DNA of 8,937 nt from QHBQ01 sp038230695 (GCA_038230695.1 JBBRMT010000201.1:1-8937), one strand, 5' to 3'; counted from the first letter of the stretch, positions 1-6,214 are shown. The notes: generated by a model from the letters alone, not told the origin. Made by a program: numbers and translations.

Positions 1-1
1 G

Positions 2-928
2 ATGGCGGGCGCGACCAGCGTGCTGTACGAAGGGGCAATGGACTTCCCCGACCCCGGCCGCTGGTGGCAGGTGGTGCAGGACTACAAAGTTACCATCTTC
101 TACACCGCGCCCACCGCCATCCGCGCGCTGATGAAGCAGGGCGAACAGTGGCCCGCCAAGTACGACCTCAGCAGCCTGCGACTGCTCGGCACGGTTGGTG
201 AACCAATCAACCCCGAAGCCTGGCTCTGGTATCGCCGCGTCACTGGCGACCGTCTGCCGATTGTGGATACCTGGTGGCAAACCGAGACAGGCAGCATCAT
301 GATCAGCCCAACCATCATCACCCCGCTGAAGCCTGGTTCGGCCACCCGCCCACTCCCTGGCATTGATGCCGAGTGCGTCACCATCGAGGGTAAGGCGGTG
401 GGCCGCACCAGAGGCGGCTTCCTGATCATCCGCAAGCCCTGGCCCAGCATGATGCGTACCATCTACCGCAGCCCGGATCGCTACGAAACTTACTGGAACA
501 CGATTGCCGATGTCTACTTCGCTGGTGATGCCGCCCATGAGGATGCCGATGGCTACTTCTGGATCCAGGGTCGCGTAGACGACGTGATCAAGGTCAGCGG
601 CCACCGCCTGGGCAGCAGCGAGATCGAGAGCAGCCTGGTAAGCCATCCGGCGGTGGCCGAGGCAGCGGCGATTGGTCTGCCTGATGAGCTAACCGGCGAA
701 CACATCCGCGTCCTCGTCATCCTCAAGAAAGGCTTCACCGCCAGCGACGAGCTTGCCGCCGAACTGAAGCTGCACGTTCGCCACGAGGTTGGCCCCATCG
801 CGGTGCCGAAGGAGATCGAGTTCACCGACGGCCTGCCCAAGACCCGTAGCGGCAAGATCATGCGCCGCGTAATCAAGGCGAAGGCGATGGGCCAGGATCT
901 GGGTGACATCACCACGCTGGAGGGGTGA
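2..928 (+). CDS. acs: Acetyl-CoA synthetase (AMP-forming), C-terminal part, 5' end outside window
   Basis: Converts acetate, ATP and CoA to acetyl-CoA, AMP and PPi in the cytoplasm. The visible 308 residues cover the end of the large AMP-binding domain and the whole C-terminal lid. Seen: YTAPTAIR at 34-41; the adenylate motif DTWWQTETG at 89-97, whose tryptophan pair is typical of acetate-sized acyl pockets; the GD pair at 175-176; the hinge and A8 region RVDDVIKVSGHRLG at 191-204; and LPKTRSGK at 278-285, whose last lysine is the residue acetylated by Pat-type enzymes in this family. The first Met is internal; the real start lies left of the window. Only 23 residues follow that lysine, about 20 fewer than in E. 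coli Acs, so the tail is short. Family assignment is secure. Propionyl-CoA synthetase is less likely given the WW motif. Confidence 0.96.
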   Translation: MAGATSVLYEGAMDFPDPGRWWQVVQDYKVTIFYTAPTAIRALMKQGEQWPAKYDLSSLRLLGTVGEPINPEAWLWYRRVTGDRLPIVDTWWQTETGSIMISPTIITPLKPGSATRPLPGIDAECVTIEGKAVGRTRGGFLIIRKPWPSMMRTIYRSPDRYETYWNTIADVYFAGDAAHEDADGYFWIQGRVDDVIKVSGHRLGSSEIESSLVSHPAVAEAAAIGLPDELTGEHIRVLVILKKGFTASDELAAELKLHVRHEVGPIAVPKEIEFTDGLPKTRSGKIMRRVIKAKAMGQDLGDITTLEG

Positions 929-971
929 TGATTGGTGATTGGGAATAAGTGTTAAATTAGGTTAGCTGTGT

Positions 972-1001
972 GGCGCACCTCCTCGGTGCGTCCCTGCTTT
1001 T
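972..1001 (+). terminator. Hairpin after acs: weak terminator or palindromic repeat
   Basis: CGCACC (974-979) pairs with GGTGCG (985-990) around a 5-nt loop, and the outer bases 972-973 and 991-992 extend the stem with one G-C and one G-T pair. A TTTT run lies at 998-1001, six bases after the stem, which is far for a classical intrinsic terminator. It is the only hairpin seen between acs and the next promoter, so it may end acs transcription. It could instead be a short dispersed palindrome. Confidence 0.35.
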
Positions 1002-1009
1002 GCCGCAGC

Positions 1010-1038
1010 TTGCAAACCAGCGCCCCGCCCGCTATACT
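1010..1038 (+). promoter_or_regulatory. Sigma70-type promoter for the saccharopine dehydrogenase-like gene
   Basis: TTGCAA (1010-1015) and TATACT (1033-1038) are separated by exactly 17 bp. This is a near-consensus -35/-10 pair on the strand of the next gene. Transcription would start near 1045, giving a leader of about 45 nt that contains the purine-rich ribosome binding site at 1072-1080. Confidence 0.65.
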
Positions 1039-1089
1039 ACCCGCGCAAGAAGATGCAGACAAAATTAGCGTGAGGGGGGAAGCAGCGCG

Positions 1090-2239
1090 ATGGGCTACAA
1101 ATATTGCGTGCTGGGCGGCGGGCGGCAGGGAACGGCGGCGGCTTACGACCTGGCCCAGTTTGGTGAGGCCGATGAGATTATCGTCGCTGACCGCGAACTG
1201 GATGCCGCCACCCGTGCAGTGGTGCGGGTCAACGAACTGGTGGGGCGGCGCATAGCGCGGGCCGAGCGGGTGGATGCCAACGATGAGCCGGGCTTGACCA
1301 CGCTGCTGACCGGCGTGCAGGCGACCATCAGCGCGTTGCCATTCGTCTTCAATATCGCGGCCACGCGGGCGGCGATCGCAGCGGGCGTTAACTACTGCGA
1401 CCTCGGCGGCAACACCGAGGTGGTACAGCAGCAGCTTGATATGGACGAGCAGGCTAGGGAGAAGGGCGTATCCGTTATCCCCGACTGCGGACTGATGCCG
1501 GGGCTAGGCAACATCCTGGCGGTATACGCAATGGGGCTGGTGGCGAACCCCCGCGAGGTACGCATCTACGTGGGCGGGTTGCCGCTCAACCCCCGCCCGC
1601 CGTTCAACTATCTGCTCATTTTCAAATATGGACGGGCTAATCAACGAGTACAGCGGCAGCGCCATCTACCTGCGCGGCGGCCAGCCAACCGAGGTGGATG
1701 CGCTGACCGAGCGCGAGGAACTCGACTTCCCGCCGCCGCTGGGCCGCTGCGAGGCGTTCGTCACCAGCGGCGGCACCTCCACCGTGCCGTATAGCTTGCA
1801 GGGTAAGTTGCAAGTCTACGAAGAGAAGACAGTGCGCTACCCCGGCCACCTCGATCAGCTGGTTGCCTTCAAGGAACTGGGGCTGTTCGAGGCGACGGCG
1901 GTCAATGCGGGGGGTGTGCCGGTGCGTCCCCGCGATGTCTTGTCCGCGCTACTCGCTCCGCGCATCACCTTCCCTGAAGATCAGGATGTGGTGGTGATGC
2001 GAGTCATCTGCATTGGCGACAAGCTGGCAACGCTTGACCTGTTCGACAGCTACGACGAAGCCACCGGCTTTACGGCAATGGAGCGCACCACTGGCTTCCC
2101 CACGGCGCTCGTTGCCCACATGATGGCGCGGCGCGACCTACCCGCAGGCGCAACACCGCTGGAGATGGCGATACCAGCAGCAGAATATGTAACCCGGCTG
2201 GCGGAGCGGAAGTTCAATCTCAATGAGGTTGTGGAGTAA
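1090..2239 (+). pseudogene. Saccharopine/lysine-6-dehydrogenase-like oxidoreductase, split by a +1 frameshift near 1624
   Basis: Member of the saccharopine dehydrogenase family, closest by eye to bacterial lysine 6-dehydrogenases (NAD-dependent oxidation of the lysine epsilon-amine). The first frame (1090-1626) has a Rossmann motif GGGRQG at 9-14, an acidic D34 at the end of strand 2 (suggests NAD), DLGG at 104-107 and DCGLMPG at 132-138. The second frame (about 1625-2239) carries GLINEYSG, then TSGGTSTVPY and the RYPGH motif. Skipping one A of the AAA at 1624-1626 joins F178 to N-M-D-G-L-I-N-E-Y and gives one 382-residue protein, the normal family length. Without it the first frame runs on into arginine-rich nonsense to 1794. 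The start ATG follows GAGGGGGGA by 9 nt. Sequencing error, true pseudogene or programmed shifting are all possible; the first seems likeliest because both halves are otherwise intact. Substrate not certain. Confidence 0.85.
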
Positions 2240-2248
2240 TGAGGAAAG

Positions 2249-2923
2249 CTAATTATACTGGTGGCTTACGCTCACATCAACGGAAGGTGAAGCATCTTTC
2301 ACACCCAGCACCCGCCACAGCCGCCGCTTGATTGCATCAAACCACGGGTAGATCGTAGCGATGGCGGCGAAGCCAAACAGCCCGCCAGTAAGGGTGCGGA
2401 GGTAAACGTCGCTATGACGCAGGCCGAATAGCTGGGTCAGGCCATCTATAACAAGTGGCAGGGTGCAGAGGATCATCCATCGCAGCGGCAAGGGGCGGAA
2501 TGTGTTACCGCTGCGCCGCGCCCAGGCATAGTATAGACCGCCTAGCAGCATCGCGGTGTAGATCGCCAGGCAGCGCTGGCAGAGGCAGAGTTGGTAGCCG
2601 AACGGGTAGTAGGAGTGGGTTGGCACCTGATCGCAGATGATGCCATAGCTGGCGAAGAAGAAGTTGCCCGCATCGGTCATGCCGATGCTGTGCAACCAGG
2701 GGCCGATGAAGGCGAAGATGAGCAATAGCGCGTAGTAGAGGTTGGCAAGCAGCAGCCAGTGGCGGAAGAACCACACCACCATCCCGCGTAGTGTTCCTCG
2801 CACGCGGGAGTCGAAGGTGCGACGAGTATTACCCGCCCACTCCGTCTCCGCCGTTGCGCTGACGCGGGCAATGTAGGCTTCGCGGCTCTCGTCGGGAGCC
2901 TGTGGTAGCGGTTGCTGATTCAT
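2249..2923 (-). CDS. DUF2085 family membrane protein, second copy (last gene of redox operon)
   Basis: A 224-residue predicted membrane protein of unknown function. The N-terminal 45 residues are hydrophilic. Hydrophobic segments lie at about 54-75, 85-97, 117-133, 147-165 and 175-193. The DUF2085 signature spans 97-118: C97-D-Q-x-P, then SYYPFGYQ, then C115-Q-R-C118, so C-x17-C-x2-C. An extra cysteine is at 113. A second conserved block, LPLVIDGLTQLFGLR, is at 155-169. In the paralogue at 5107-5751 the residue after the first cysteine is His, as I recall for the family; here it is Asp. The ATG overlaps the TGA of the TlpA fusion (ATGA), so translation is probably coupled. The role is unknown; the operon suggests thiol redox or metal handling in the membrane. 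The stop lies only 9 bp from the convergent dehydrogenase. Confidence 0.88.
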   Translation of the reverse strand: MNQQPLPQAPDESREAYIARVSATAETEWAGNTRRTFDSRVRGTLRGMVVWFFRHWLLLANLYYALLLIFAFIGPWLHSIGMTDAGNFFFASYGIICDQVPTHSYYPFGYQLCLCQRCLAIYTAMLLGGLYYAWARRSGNTFRPLPLRWMILCTLPLVIDGLTQLFGLRHSDVYLRTLTGGLFGFAAIATIYPWFDAIKRRLWRVLGVKDASPSVDVSVSHQYN

Positions 2924-4173
2924 GGCAGGATTTTCCCCAGGTTGCTCTGCAGCATCGCCGCGTCCATCGCGCCAATCTGCACGAATTGAATCATTCCATT
3001 GCGGTCAACGAAGAAGCTGGACGGCGTAGCCTGAATGTTGTAGTTGAGCGAAATGGTGTTGTTGTCATCATCTTGAATGACTGGAAACACCATCTTGAAC
3101 TGGGCAATGAAGGCTACTACCTGCTGCTTCACGCTGGAGTTTTCGGTGTCCACCGCCAACACCACCAGCCCCTTGCTATCATGATATTTGTTATAGGCAT
3201 CAACCAGGGTGGGCATCTCCGCCCGGCAAGGGCCGCACCAGGTCGCCCAGAAGTTGACTAGCACCGGATGACCTTGCAATTGGCTGAGTGATATTGGCTT
3301 ACCGCTGTTCAGATCGGTGCCAGCCACAGCGGGTGCTGCGTGGTTAGCGCGGGGCGCGGGGCCATTATCGGCCCTTAGCGGACTGGGGTAGCTAATCTGC
3401 GCGGTGCGCGTATCATAGAGACTCGACTTCCAGTTGTTGAGCAGCAGGTCGCGTTGGTCGGCAGCGAGGTTGGGGCTGGCGATCCTGTCGTTCTTGTAGT
3501 TCTCAATCGTCAGGTTGATACGCAGTGCGTCGCTGAGGACGCTGCGGGCCAGGCTGTATTTGGTAAGGGTTGGGCCGAAGCTTGCAGTATCAATGTGGTT
3601 GTTACTTACAAGAGAAGCCATATACGTCTCAAGCGCGGCCTCACTCACCAGCGGATAGTTGTGCTTACGCATATCCTGCATGGCGAGATGCTCGTATACC
3701 AGACTGCTAAGGACCTGGTCCGAGGTGATGCTGCTGCCGGTTTGACCCATCGCCTCGTTGATCGCCTTGTTGAGATTGGCCTGCACATCCACATCGCTCT
3801 GACGGATCGCTTCACTATTAACGGTAGCGACAATCGTATCGCTGCCCCCGTTGCCGCCGTTGGTAAATAGATAAAAATATAGCGCCCCCGCCGTCAGCGC
3901 AATAAGCATAACCACGGTGACCACCCGCTCGGCGGGCAATTTTGTGTTTTTAGTTTTGAGTTTTGAATTACTTGTCTTCTGTGGGCCAGTTGATAGCAGG
4001 GTCTCATCGCCATCATTGTAGGGACGTGATTTATCACCCCCAGGGTTGGGTGCAATATCGGGCGCAACATCAACATCGGGCGCAATGAATTGCGCCCCTA
4101 CAGGATGCACATCGTAAGCGCGGGATTCATCACTCTCGACAGTGGCGTTGGAGGTGTCGTGCAGATCAGACAT
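2920..4173 (-). CDS. Membrane-anchored SurA_N-like / TlpA thioredoxin fusion
   Basis: 417 residues if started at the ATG at 4173, which follows GGAG by 5 nt and overlaps the ccdA stop by 8 bp. A longer in-frame ATG at 4212 has no advantage. Layout: cytoplasmic tail 1-83; membrane anchor 84-104, preceded by Lys/Arg; a region at about 112-260 resembling the SurA N-terminal chaperone domain (VATVNSEAIRQSDVD, then a helical stretch with SLVYEHLAMQDM), with no PPIase domain; and a TlpA/ResA-type thioredoxin domain at about 275-417 with active site WCGPC at 312-316 and the cis-proline at P384 in ATPSSFFVD. TlpA proteins reduce extracytoplasmic thiols, for example apocytochrome c, using electrons from CcdA, the gene just upstream. 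The SurA-like part may hold client proteins. The tail contains translated repeats (residues 24-53 and 69-78). The redox function is well supported; the clients are unknown. Confidence 0.9.
   Translation of the reverse strand: MSDLHDTSNATVESDESRAYDVHPVGAQFIAPDVDVAPDIAPNPGGDKSRPYNDGDETLLSTGPQKTSNSKLKTKNTKLPAERVVTVVMLIALTAGALYFYLFTNGGNGGSDTIVATVNSEAIRQSDVDVQANLNKAINEAMGQTGSSITSDQVLSSLVYEHLAMQDMRKHNYPLVSEAALETYMASLVSNNHIDTASFGPTLTKYSLARSVLSDALRINLTIENYKNDRIASPNLAADQRDLLLNNWKSSLYDTRTAQISYPSPLRADNGPAPRANHAAPAVAGTDLNSGKPISLSQLQGHPVLVNFWATWCGPCRAEMPTLVDAYNKYHDSKGLVVLAVDTENSSVKQQVVAFIAQFKMVFPVIQDDDNNTISLNYNIQATPSSFFVDRNGMIQFVQIGAMDAAMLQSNLGKILP
3940..3967. repeat. Four tandem AT-rich heptamers inside the TlpA-fusion gene
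   Basis: Plus-strand reading gives TTTTGTG, TTTTTAG, TTTTGAG and TTTTGAA in direct succession, four 7-bp units that differ only in their last three bases. They encode the Lys-rich residues 69-78 (N-S-K-L-K-T-K-N-T-K) just before the membrane anchor, in a locally AT-rich patch unlike the surrounding GC-rich coding sequence. Heptamer iterations like these are usually intergenic. Confidence 0.75.
4017..4102. repeat. Palindromic repeat element (about 86 bp) within the TlpA-fusion coding region
   Basis: The ends are inverted copies: TGTAGGGACG (4017-4026) against CGCCCCTACA (4093-4102), nine of ten matching. Inside lies a near-perfect palindrome with 9-bp arms GGGCGCAAT / ATTGCGCCC (4078-4097), and the motif ATCGGGCGCAA occurs twice (from 4057 and from 4075). 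The element stays open in the coding frame and supplies residues 24-53, including a run of A-P-D units. The TAGGGGCG...CGCCCCTA form resembles dispersed intergenic elements that I recall from Chloroflexota genomes; copies elsewhere cannot be checked here. Confidence 0.7.
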
Positions 4174-5104
4174 TGATGCTCCATGTAGGGAATAGCTGGC
4201 TGAAGAAGCCAAGCGAACCCTCGAAGATAGCCCAGCCCATCAGCAGCAGGAACACGCCGCTGATAAAGGTGACAACGTTCAGGTCGCGTATAATCGTCCA
4301 ACCGCCAACCCGCCAGGTGAGGCCGCGACGGGTGAGCTTACGCAGGAAGCCGCTGACGCTGCCAACTGCCAGCGAGGTGAGCAGAAACGGCACACCCAGG
4401 CCGAGAGTGAATACGAAGAAGAGCAAGCCAGCGGTGCCGATGCTGGCCGAGTCGAAGCCCAGGGTGTAGACTGCGCCGAGGGTAACACCGACGCAGGGTG
4501 TCCAGCCTACCGCGAAGCCCATGCCGATTAGCGAGGAGCTAAAATAACCGAGCCGGGGGTTAGCGTTGACATTCATATGCTTCTCGAAGTTCAGGAAAGG
4601 GATGTTGATCAGGCCGAGGGTATGGATACCGAAGATGATCAGGATGATACCGGCAATCTGGCGTACTGTTTGCTGATGATCGTACAGCACCCCACCCAGC
4701 GCCCCGGCGGAGAGGCCGATCAGGGTGAAAACAACCCCGAAGCCCAGCACGAAGAACAGGGTATGAATGAAGGCGTTGAGGCGCGGGCTGAGTGCGGAGT
4801 GCGGCCTTGCTATAGCCACGACTTGAGCGTGAGCCATGTCCAGGGTAGCGGCTCCGCTGCCAGACATTGGCAGCACTGTGCGGGCAGCAAGTGTGGAGTT
4901 GTCGGCTGGCTTTAGCTCCAGGTCGGCGGTGGTCAGCGGGCCACTGCCTTCGAGCAGCGGGTTGGCGCTCTGCGCGGTTCGACCACTGATATAGGCGAGG
5001 TAAGGTGGCACCAGCGGCAGCACGCAGGGCGAAAGGAAAGAGACTAGCCCGGCAAAGAAGGCGGCGAAGATCGAAGGCGCTTGGACATCGAGCAAGGGTA
5101 GCAT
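4166..5104 (-). CDS. ccdA: Cytochrome c biogenesis protein CcdA (membrane thiol-disulfide electron carrier)
   Basis: A 312-residue polytopic membrane protein of the CcdA/DsbD-beta family. It passes electrons from cytoplasmic thioredoxin-like proteins to extracytoplasmic TlpA/ResA-type proteins. Each half carries the expected cysteine: LSPCVLPLVPPYL with C27, and GWTPCVG with C204. About six hydrophobic helices are visible, near 12-40, 110-135, 145-170, 187-212, 225-250 and 277-295. The loop between the first two helices (about 42-108) is long and low in complexity for this family and includes a tandem-heptamer trace that gives RPHSALS. The ATG at 5104 lies 2 bp after the DUF2085 stop and 7 nt after GAGGAG inside the end of that gene. 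The 3' end overlaps the TlpA-fusion start by 8 bp, so the donor and acceptor pair are made together. Assignment is secure. Confidence 0.95.
   Translation of the reverse strand: MLPLLDVQAPSIFAAFFAGLVSFLSPCVLPLVPPYLAYISGRTAQSANPLLEGSGPLTTADLELKPADNSTLAARTVLPMSGSGAATLDMAHAQVVAIARPHSALSPRLNAFIHTLFFVLGFGVVFTLIGLSAGALGGVLYDHQQTVRQIAGIILIIFGIHTLGLINIPFLNFEKHMNVNANPRLGYFSSSLIGMGFAVGWTPCVGVTLGAVYTLGFDSASIGTAGLLFFVFTLGLGVPFLLTSLAVGSVSGFLRKLTRRGLTWRVGGWTIIRDLNVVTFISGVFLLLMGWAIFEGSLGFFSQLFPTWSINV
4179..4182 (-). promoter_or_regulatory. Ribosome binding site fixing the TlpA-fusion start
   Basis: GGAG on the minus strand, 5 nt before the ATG at 4173 and lying within the last codons of ccdA. It favours this start over the in-frame ATG at 4212 and over starts nearer the membrane anchor, so the repeat-derived tail is probably translated. 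Confidence 0.6.
4791..4804. repeat. Two tandem heptamers AGTGCGG inside ccdA
   Basis: AGTGCGG occurs twice in direct succession (4791-4797, 4798-4804). On the coding strand this yields part of RPHSALS in the oversized loop of CcdA. Two copies alone could arise by chance, but the unit length equals that of the iterations at 929-942 and 3940-3967. Confidence 0.45.
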
Positions 5105-5106
5105 CG

Positions 5107-5751
5107 CTATGCTCCTCTATTTGTTTGCATTTGGCGATAATAGTCGTTGAGAGCCAGACTGCGGGCAAAGCTGGTATCAACTCGCGGCCAGATTGCAAAG
5201 ATAAGCGCATACCCGGCGATTACGCCGCTAACCAGGCGCAACCACCAGTTGACTGAGCCAGGCGCGTCACTCTGGCCCAGCCAGGCCAACGCCCCACCTG
5301 CGTCGCGTAGCCCAAAGGTGTGACTGAGCGCGTCGAGCAAAATGGGCAGGCAGAGCAGAATGGCGACGGGGATGCTCAAGCCAGAGTAGTGTACCTGCCC
5401 ATGTGCGTCGCGGCGGCGCAGGCTGGGGCGCATCCTTGCATAGAGCAGGCCACCGACAAACAGGCTGCCGTAGAAGGCGACACAGCGGTGGCAGTGGGCC
5501 ACCTGATAGCCGAACACGAAGTAGCTACGCTCCGGCAACTGGTGACAGAAGGCGACATAGATGCGATTGATGATCTGCGCGGGGCCGCGTAGCCCAATTG
5601 CCATCAGCAGCGGTGATAGCCAGGGCAGGGCGACGAAGATACCCAGGAAGGTATTGATCAACGCCAGCCAGTGGCGGACCACCCAGTCGGCAGCACCGTC
5701 GAGGGGGCCTAGGGCCGAACGACGATAAATTGGTGTTGGTATCTGGCTCAT
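5107..5751 (-). CDS. DUF2085 family membrane protein, first copy (second gene of redox operon)
   Basis: A 214-residue predicted membrane protein of unknown function, paralogous to the product at 2249-2923. Shared blocks: WVVRHWLALINTFL near 23-36; the signature C69-H-Q-x-P-x-R-SYFVFGYQ then C87-H-R-C90 (C-x17-C-x2-C); GGLLYARMR at 100-108; and LPILLDALSHTFGLR at 135-149. Hydrophobic helices are near 27-50, 91-105, 127-147 and 172-190. Unlike the second copy it keeps His after the first cysteine and has a further His at 88, which would suit metal binding as well as disulfide chemistry. The start ATG overlaps the TGA of the glutaredoxin-like gene (ATGA), with GGAG 8 nt upstream. Placement between a glutaredoxin and CcdA is the only functional hint. 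Confidence 0.9.
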   Translation of the reverse strand: MSQIPTPIYRRSALGPLDGAADWVVRHWLALINTFLGIFVALPWLSPLLMAIGLRGPAQIINRIYVAFCHQLPERSYFVFGYQVAHCHRCVAFYGSLFVGGLLYARMRPSLRRRDAHGQVHYSGLSIPVAILLCLPILLDALSHTFGLRDAGGALAWLGQSDAPGSVNWWLRLVSGVIAGYALIFAIWPRVDTSFARSLALNDYYRQMQTNRGA

Positions 5752-6005
5752 GTCAGCATCTCCAACGCCGCACGCAGGTCGGGTGCGCTAATCGGCGCTT
5801 CCAGGTGGGCGCGTTCATCTATTTCAATCACCGGGATTACATACTGGTAGCGAGCGAACAGGTCGGGGTCAGAGGTAATGTCCATCTCGCTAATGTTTAG
5901 TTGTCCGTAGCGGCCCGCAGCGGCGAAGCGTTCGAGCAACTCCCGCGCCTGCTCACACAGGTGGCAACCATCCTTCATGTACAGGGTAACGTTGTGTTGG
6001 GACAT
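5748..6005 (-). CDS. Glutaredoxin-like protein (CxxC thiol oxidoreductase)
   Basis: A small 85-residue cytoplasmic thioredoxin-fold protein of the glutaredoxin-like (DUF836-type) family. Seen: beta strand VTLYMK at 6-11; active-site-like motif GCHLC with C14 and C17; strand ISEMDIT at 38-44; and the family's YQYVIPVIEID block at 53-63, with P58 as the cis-proline. It has no signal peptide. It is the first gene of the minus-strand operon, 5 nt after GGAG. A cytoplasmic dithiol protein encoded with CcdA and an extracytoplasmic TlpA protein could feed electrons to CcdA or serve a separate substrate; this is inference. The length is normal for the group. Confidence 0.9.
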   Translation of the reverse strand: MSQHNVTLYMKDGCHLCEQARELLERFAAAGRYGQLNISEMDITSDPDLFARYQYVIPVIEIDERAHLEAPISAPDLRAALEMLT

Positions 6006-6072
6006 TGCCGCTCCAGTTATTATACGGCTACAGGGTTGGATAAGTATTTATCAGTTTGCAGTGTTGCAAGCA

Positions 6073-6102
6073 ATTATACCACGCAGGGAGTGGGCGTGCC
6101 AA
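6073..6102 (-). promoter_or_regulatory. Promoter of the thiol-redox operon
   Basis: On the minus strand TTGGCA (6097-6102, five of six consensus bases) is followed after 18 bp by a perfect TATAAT (6073-6078). Initiation near 6066 would leave a leader of about 60 nt before the glutaredoxin-like gene. A second minus-strand TATAAT at 6018-6023 has no matching -35 and sits almost on the ribosome binding site, so it is the poorer candidate. Confidence 0.65.
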
Positions 6103-6103
6103 C

Positions 6104-6132
6104 TTGCACCCGCGCCCGCAATCTGCTATAAT
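6104..6132 (+). promoter_or_regulatory. Promoter of tRNA-Gly
   Basis: TTGCAC (6104-6109) and a perfect TATAAT (6127-6132) are separated by 17 bp. The tRNA begins 11 bases downstream of the -10 box, so the 5' leader would be only a few bases. Its -35 box lies one base away from the -35 box of the divergent redox operon promoter. Confidence 0.75.
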
Positions 6133-6142
6133 AAGGCCATGC

Positions 6143-6214
6143 GCGGGGGTAACTCAGTGGTAGAGTTCCTGCCTTCCAAGCAGGCTGTCGCGGGTTCGAA
6201 TCCCGTCCCCCGCT
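6143..6214 (+). tRNA. tRNA-Gly (anticodon UCC)
   Basis: A 72-nt cloverleaf. Acceptor GCGGGGG (6143-6149) pairs with CCCCCGC (6207-6213). The D stem is ACTC/GAGT. The anticodon stem CCTGC/GCAGG encloses the loop CTTCCAA, giving anticodon TCC. The T arm is GCGGG-TTCGAAT-CCCGT with one G-T pair. The discriminator base is T, as expected for bacterial tRNA-Gly. It reads GGA and GGG codons. The CCA end is not encoded (CCC follows the discriminator), so it must be added enzymatically. Confidence 0.96.

Noticed and set aside
2902..3261. Plus-strand open frame of 119 codons
   Set aside because: Antisense to the TlpA domain, whose WCGPC motif and fold order are unambiguous.
3454..3870. Plus-strand open frame of 138 codons
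   Set aside because: Antisense to the SurA_N-like region; no motif, and the minus-strand gene is continuous here.
4018..4102. Palindromic element as an insertion sequence or attachment site
   Set aside because: It has no transposase, no visible target duplication and is under 100 bp; only a non-autonomous repeat is supported.
4184..4190. Further TGTAGGG near the ccdA stop as another repeat end
   Set aside because: Only seven bases match, inside normal CcdA coding sequence, with no inverted partner; chance is likely.
4166..4212. ATG at 4212 as start of the TlpA fusion
   Set aside because: It would add 13 residues inside ccdA; the ATG at 4173 has a well-spaced GGAG and the usual short overlap.
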